From an uncultured Bacilli bacterium (lineage in GTDB: Bacteria > Bacillota_I > Bacilli_A > RF39 > UBA660), in assembly GCA_934149245.1 (NCBI GenBank), contig CAKPER010000019.1:1-21938 (forward strand): a DNA stretch of 21,938 nt. The letters run 5' to 3'. The position numbers and the translations under genes are program-made. Below are positions 21,850 through 21,938 of this stretch, piece by piece. Each line of letters starts with the position of its first letter. Within the stretch, counting starts at the first letter, position 1. Under the pieces are notes generated by a model that saw only the letters and a list, made by a program, of their open reading frames with translations, made no database searches and was not told the DNA's origin.

Positions 21850-21938
21850 ATGAGTAAGACCATTTTACCATTTATAAATTTAGAATCTGGTGATAGACAG
21901 ATTTCTAAAAATGAAATTGCTATGCATTTAAATAGTTA
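21850..21938 (+). CDS. 5' end of an unidentified gene (cut by window)
   Basis: Twenty-nine codons are visible, beginning MSKTILPFINLESGDRQISK and continuing NEIAMHLN. The start is well supported by AGAAGAGG eight bases before ATG and by the promoter at 21760. The visible part is too short to place in a family. It has no signal peptide in the first residues, so a cytoplasmic protein is likely. Confidence 0.6.
   Translation, partial: MSKTILPFINLESGDRQISKNEIAMHLNS

Noticed and set aside
1..21938. Mycoplasma-type genetic code (TGA as Trp)
   Set aside because: Trp is encoded by TGG throughout, and TGA ends the HAD gene at 9512-9514.

Overview
The window is very AT-rich, low-GC Firmicutes-type DNA. 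Ribosome binding sites are strong (GGAGG, AAAGGAGA), ATG, TTG and GTG all serve as starts, TGG encodes Trp, and TGA ends at least one gene (the HAD gene at 8969-9514). It therefore uses the standard bacterial code, not the Mycoplasma code. Long Asn/Lys/Ile-rich proteins, many single-pass surface proteins and little known metabolism suggest a small-genome, host-associated (gut-type) member of the Bacilli/Erysipelotrichia-like lineages. That placement is inference; no rRNA or tRNA gene was found to test it.

Region 1 (1-3300) is a decayed junction. It opens with the 3' end of tyrS, then broken reading frames on both strands and a strong terminator. Next is a defective IS3-family element (about 1003-2123) that keeps its terminal repeats, OrfA and frameshift heptamer but has lost the catalytic core of OrfB. 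A Nudix (IPP isomerase-like) gene follows directly, perhaps read from a -35 box at the IS end. A C-terminal scrap of a tyrosine recombinase (3036-3227, minus) and two pairs of short tandem repeats suggest a lost prophage or ICE.

Region 2 (3300-6250) carries a class II Fic protein, a putative lipoprotein with a clear promoter, and, on the minus strand, a protein whose N-terminus resembles ADP-ribosyltransferase-type folds.

Region 3 (6540-10470) is the most coherent unit. It runs from an AdhR/NmlR-type MerR regulator behind a 19-bp-spacer MerR-style promoter to a short Dxs-like thiamine-diphosphate enzyme, a small HAD hydrolase and a DUF362 protein, and ends at a strong terminator. It could be an aldehyde-responsive carboligase operon, but that is a hypothesis.

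Region 4 (10470-13530) holds a secreted bactofilin-like membrane protein (minus strand), a membrane-anchored extracellular protein with a TTG start, and an unrecognised soluble protein with its own promoter and terminator. Region 5 (13530-16280) has a PHP phosphoesterase overlapping a cytidine deaminase-like gene, then a CaCA-type cation exchanger. Region 6 (16280-19800) has two tandem paralogous anchored proteins with a shared Cys pattern, then a large three-helix membrane protein with an extracellular beta-helix. Region 7 (19800-21938) has a Cof-type HAD phosphatase paired with a C39-like cysteine peptidase, and the first 29 codons of another gene. A 40-bp repeat with a TTTAC-N7-GTAAA dyad lies about 130 bp before the first and last genes of this region.
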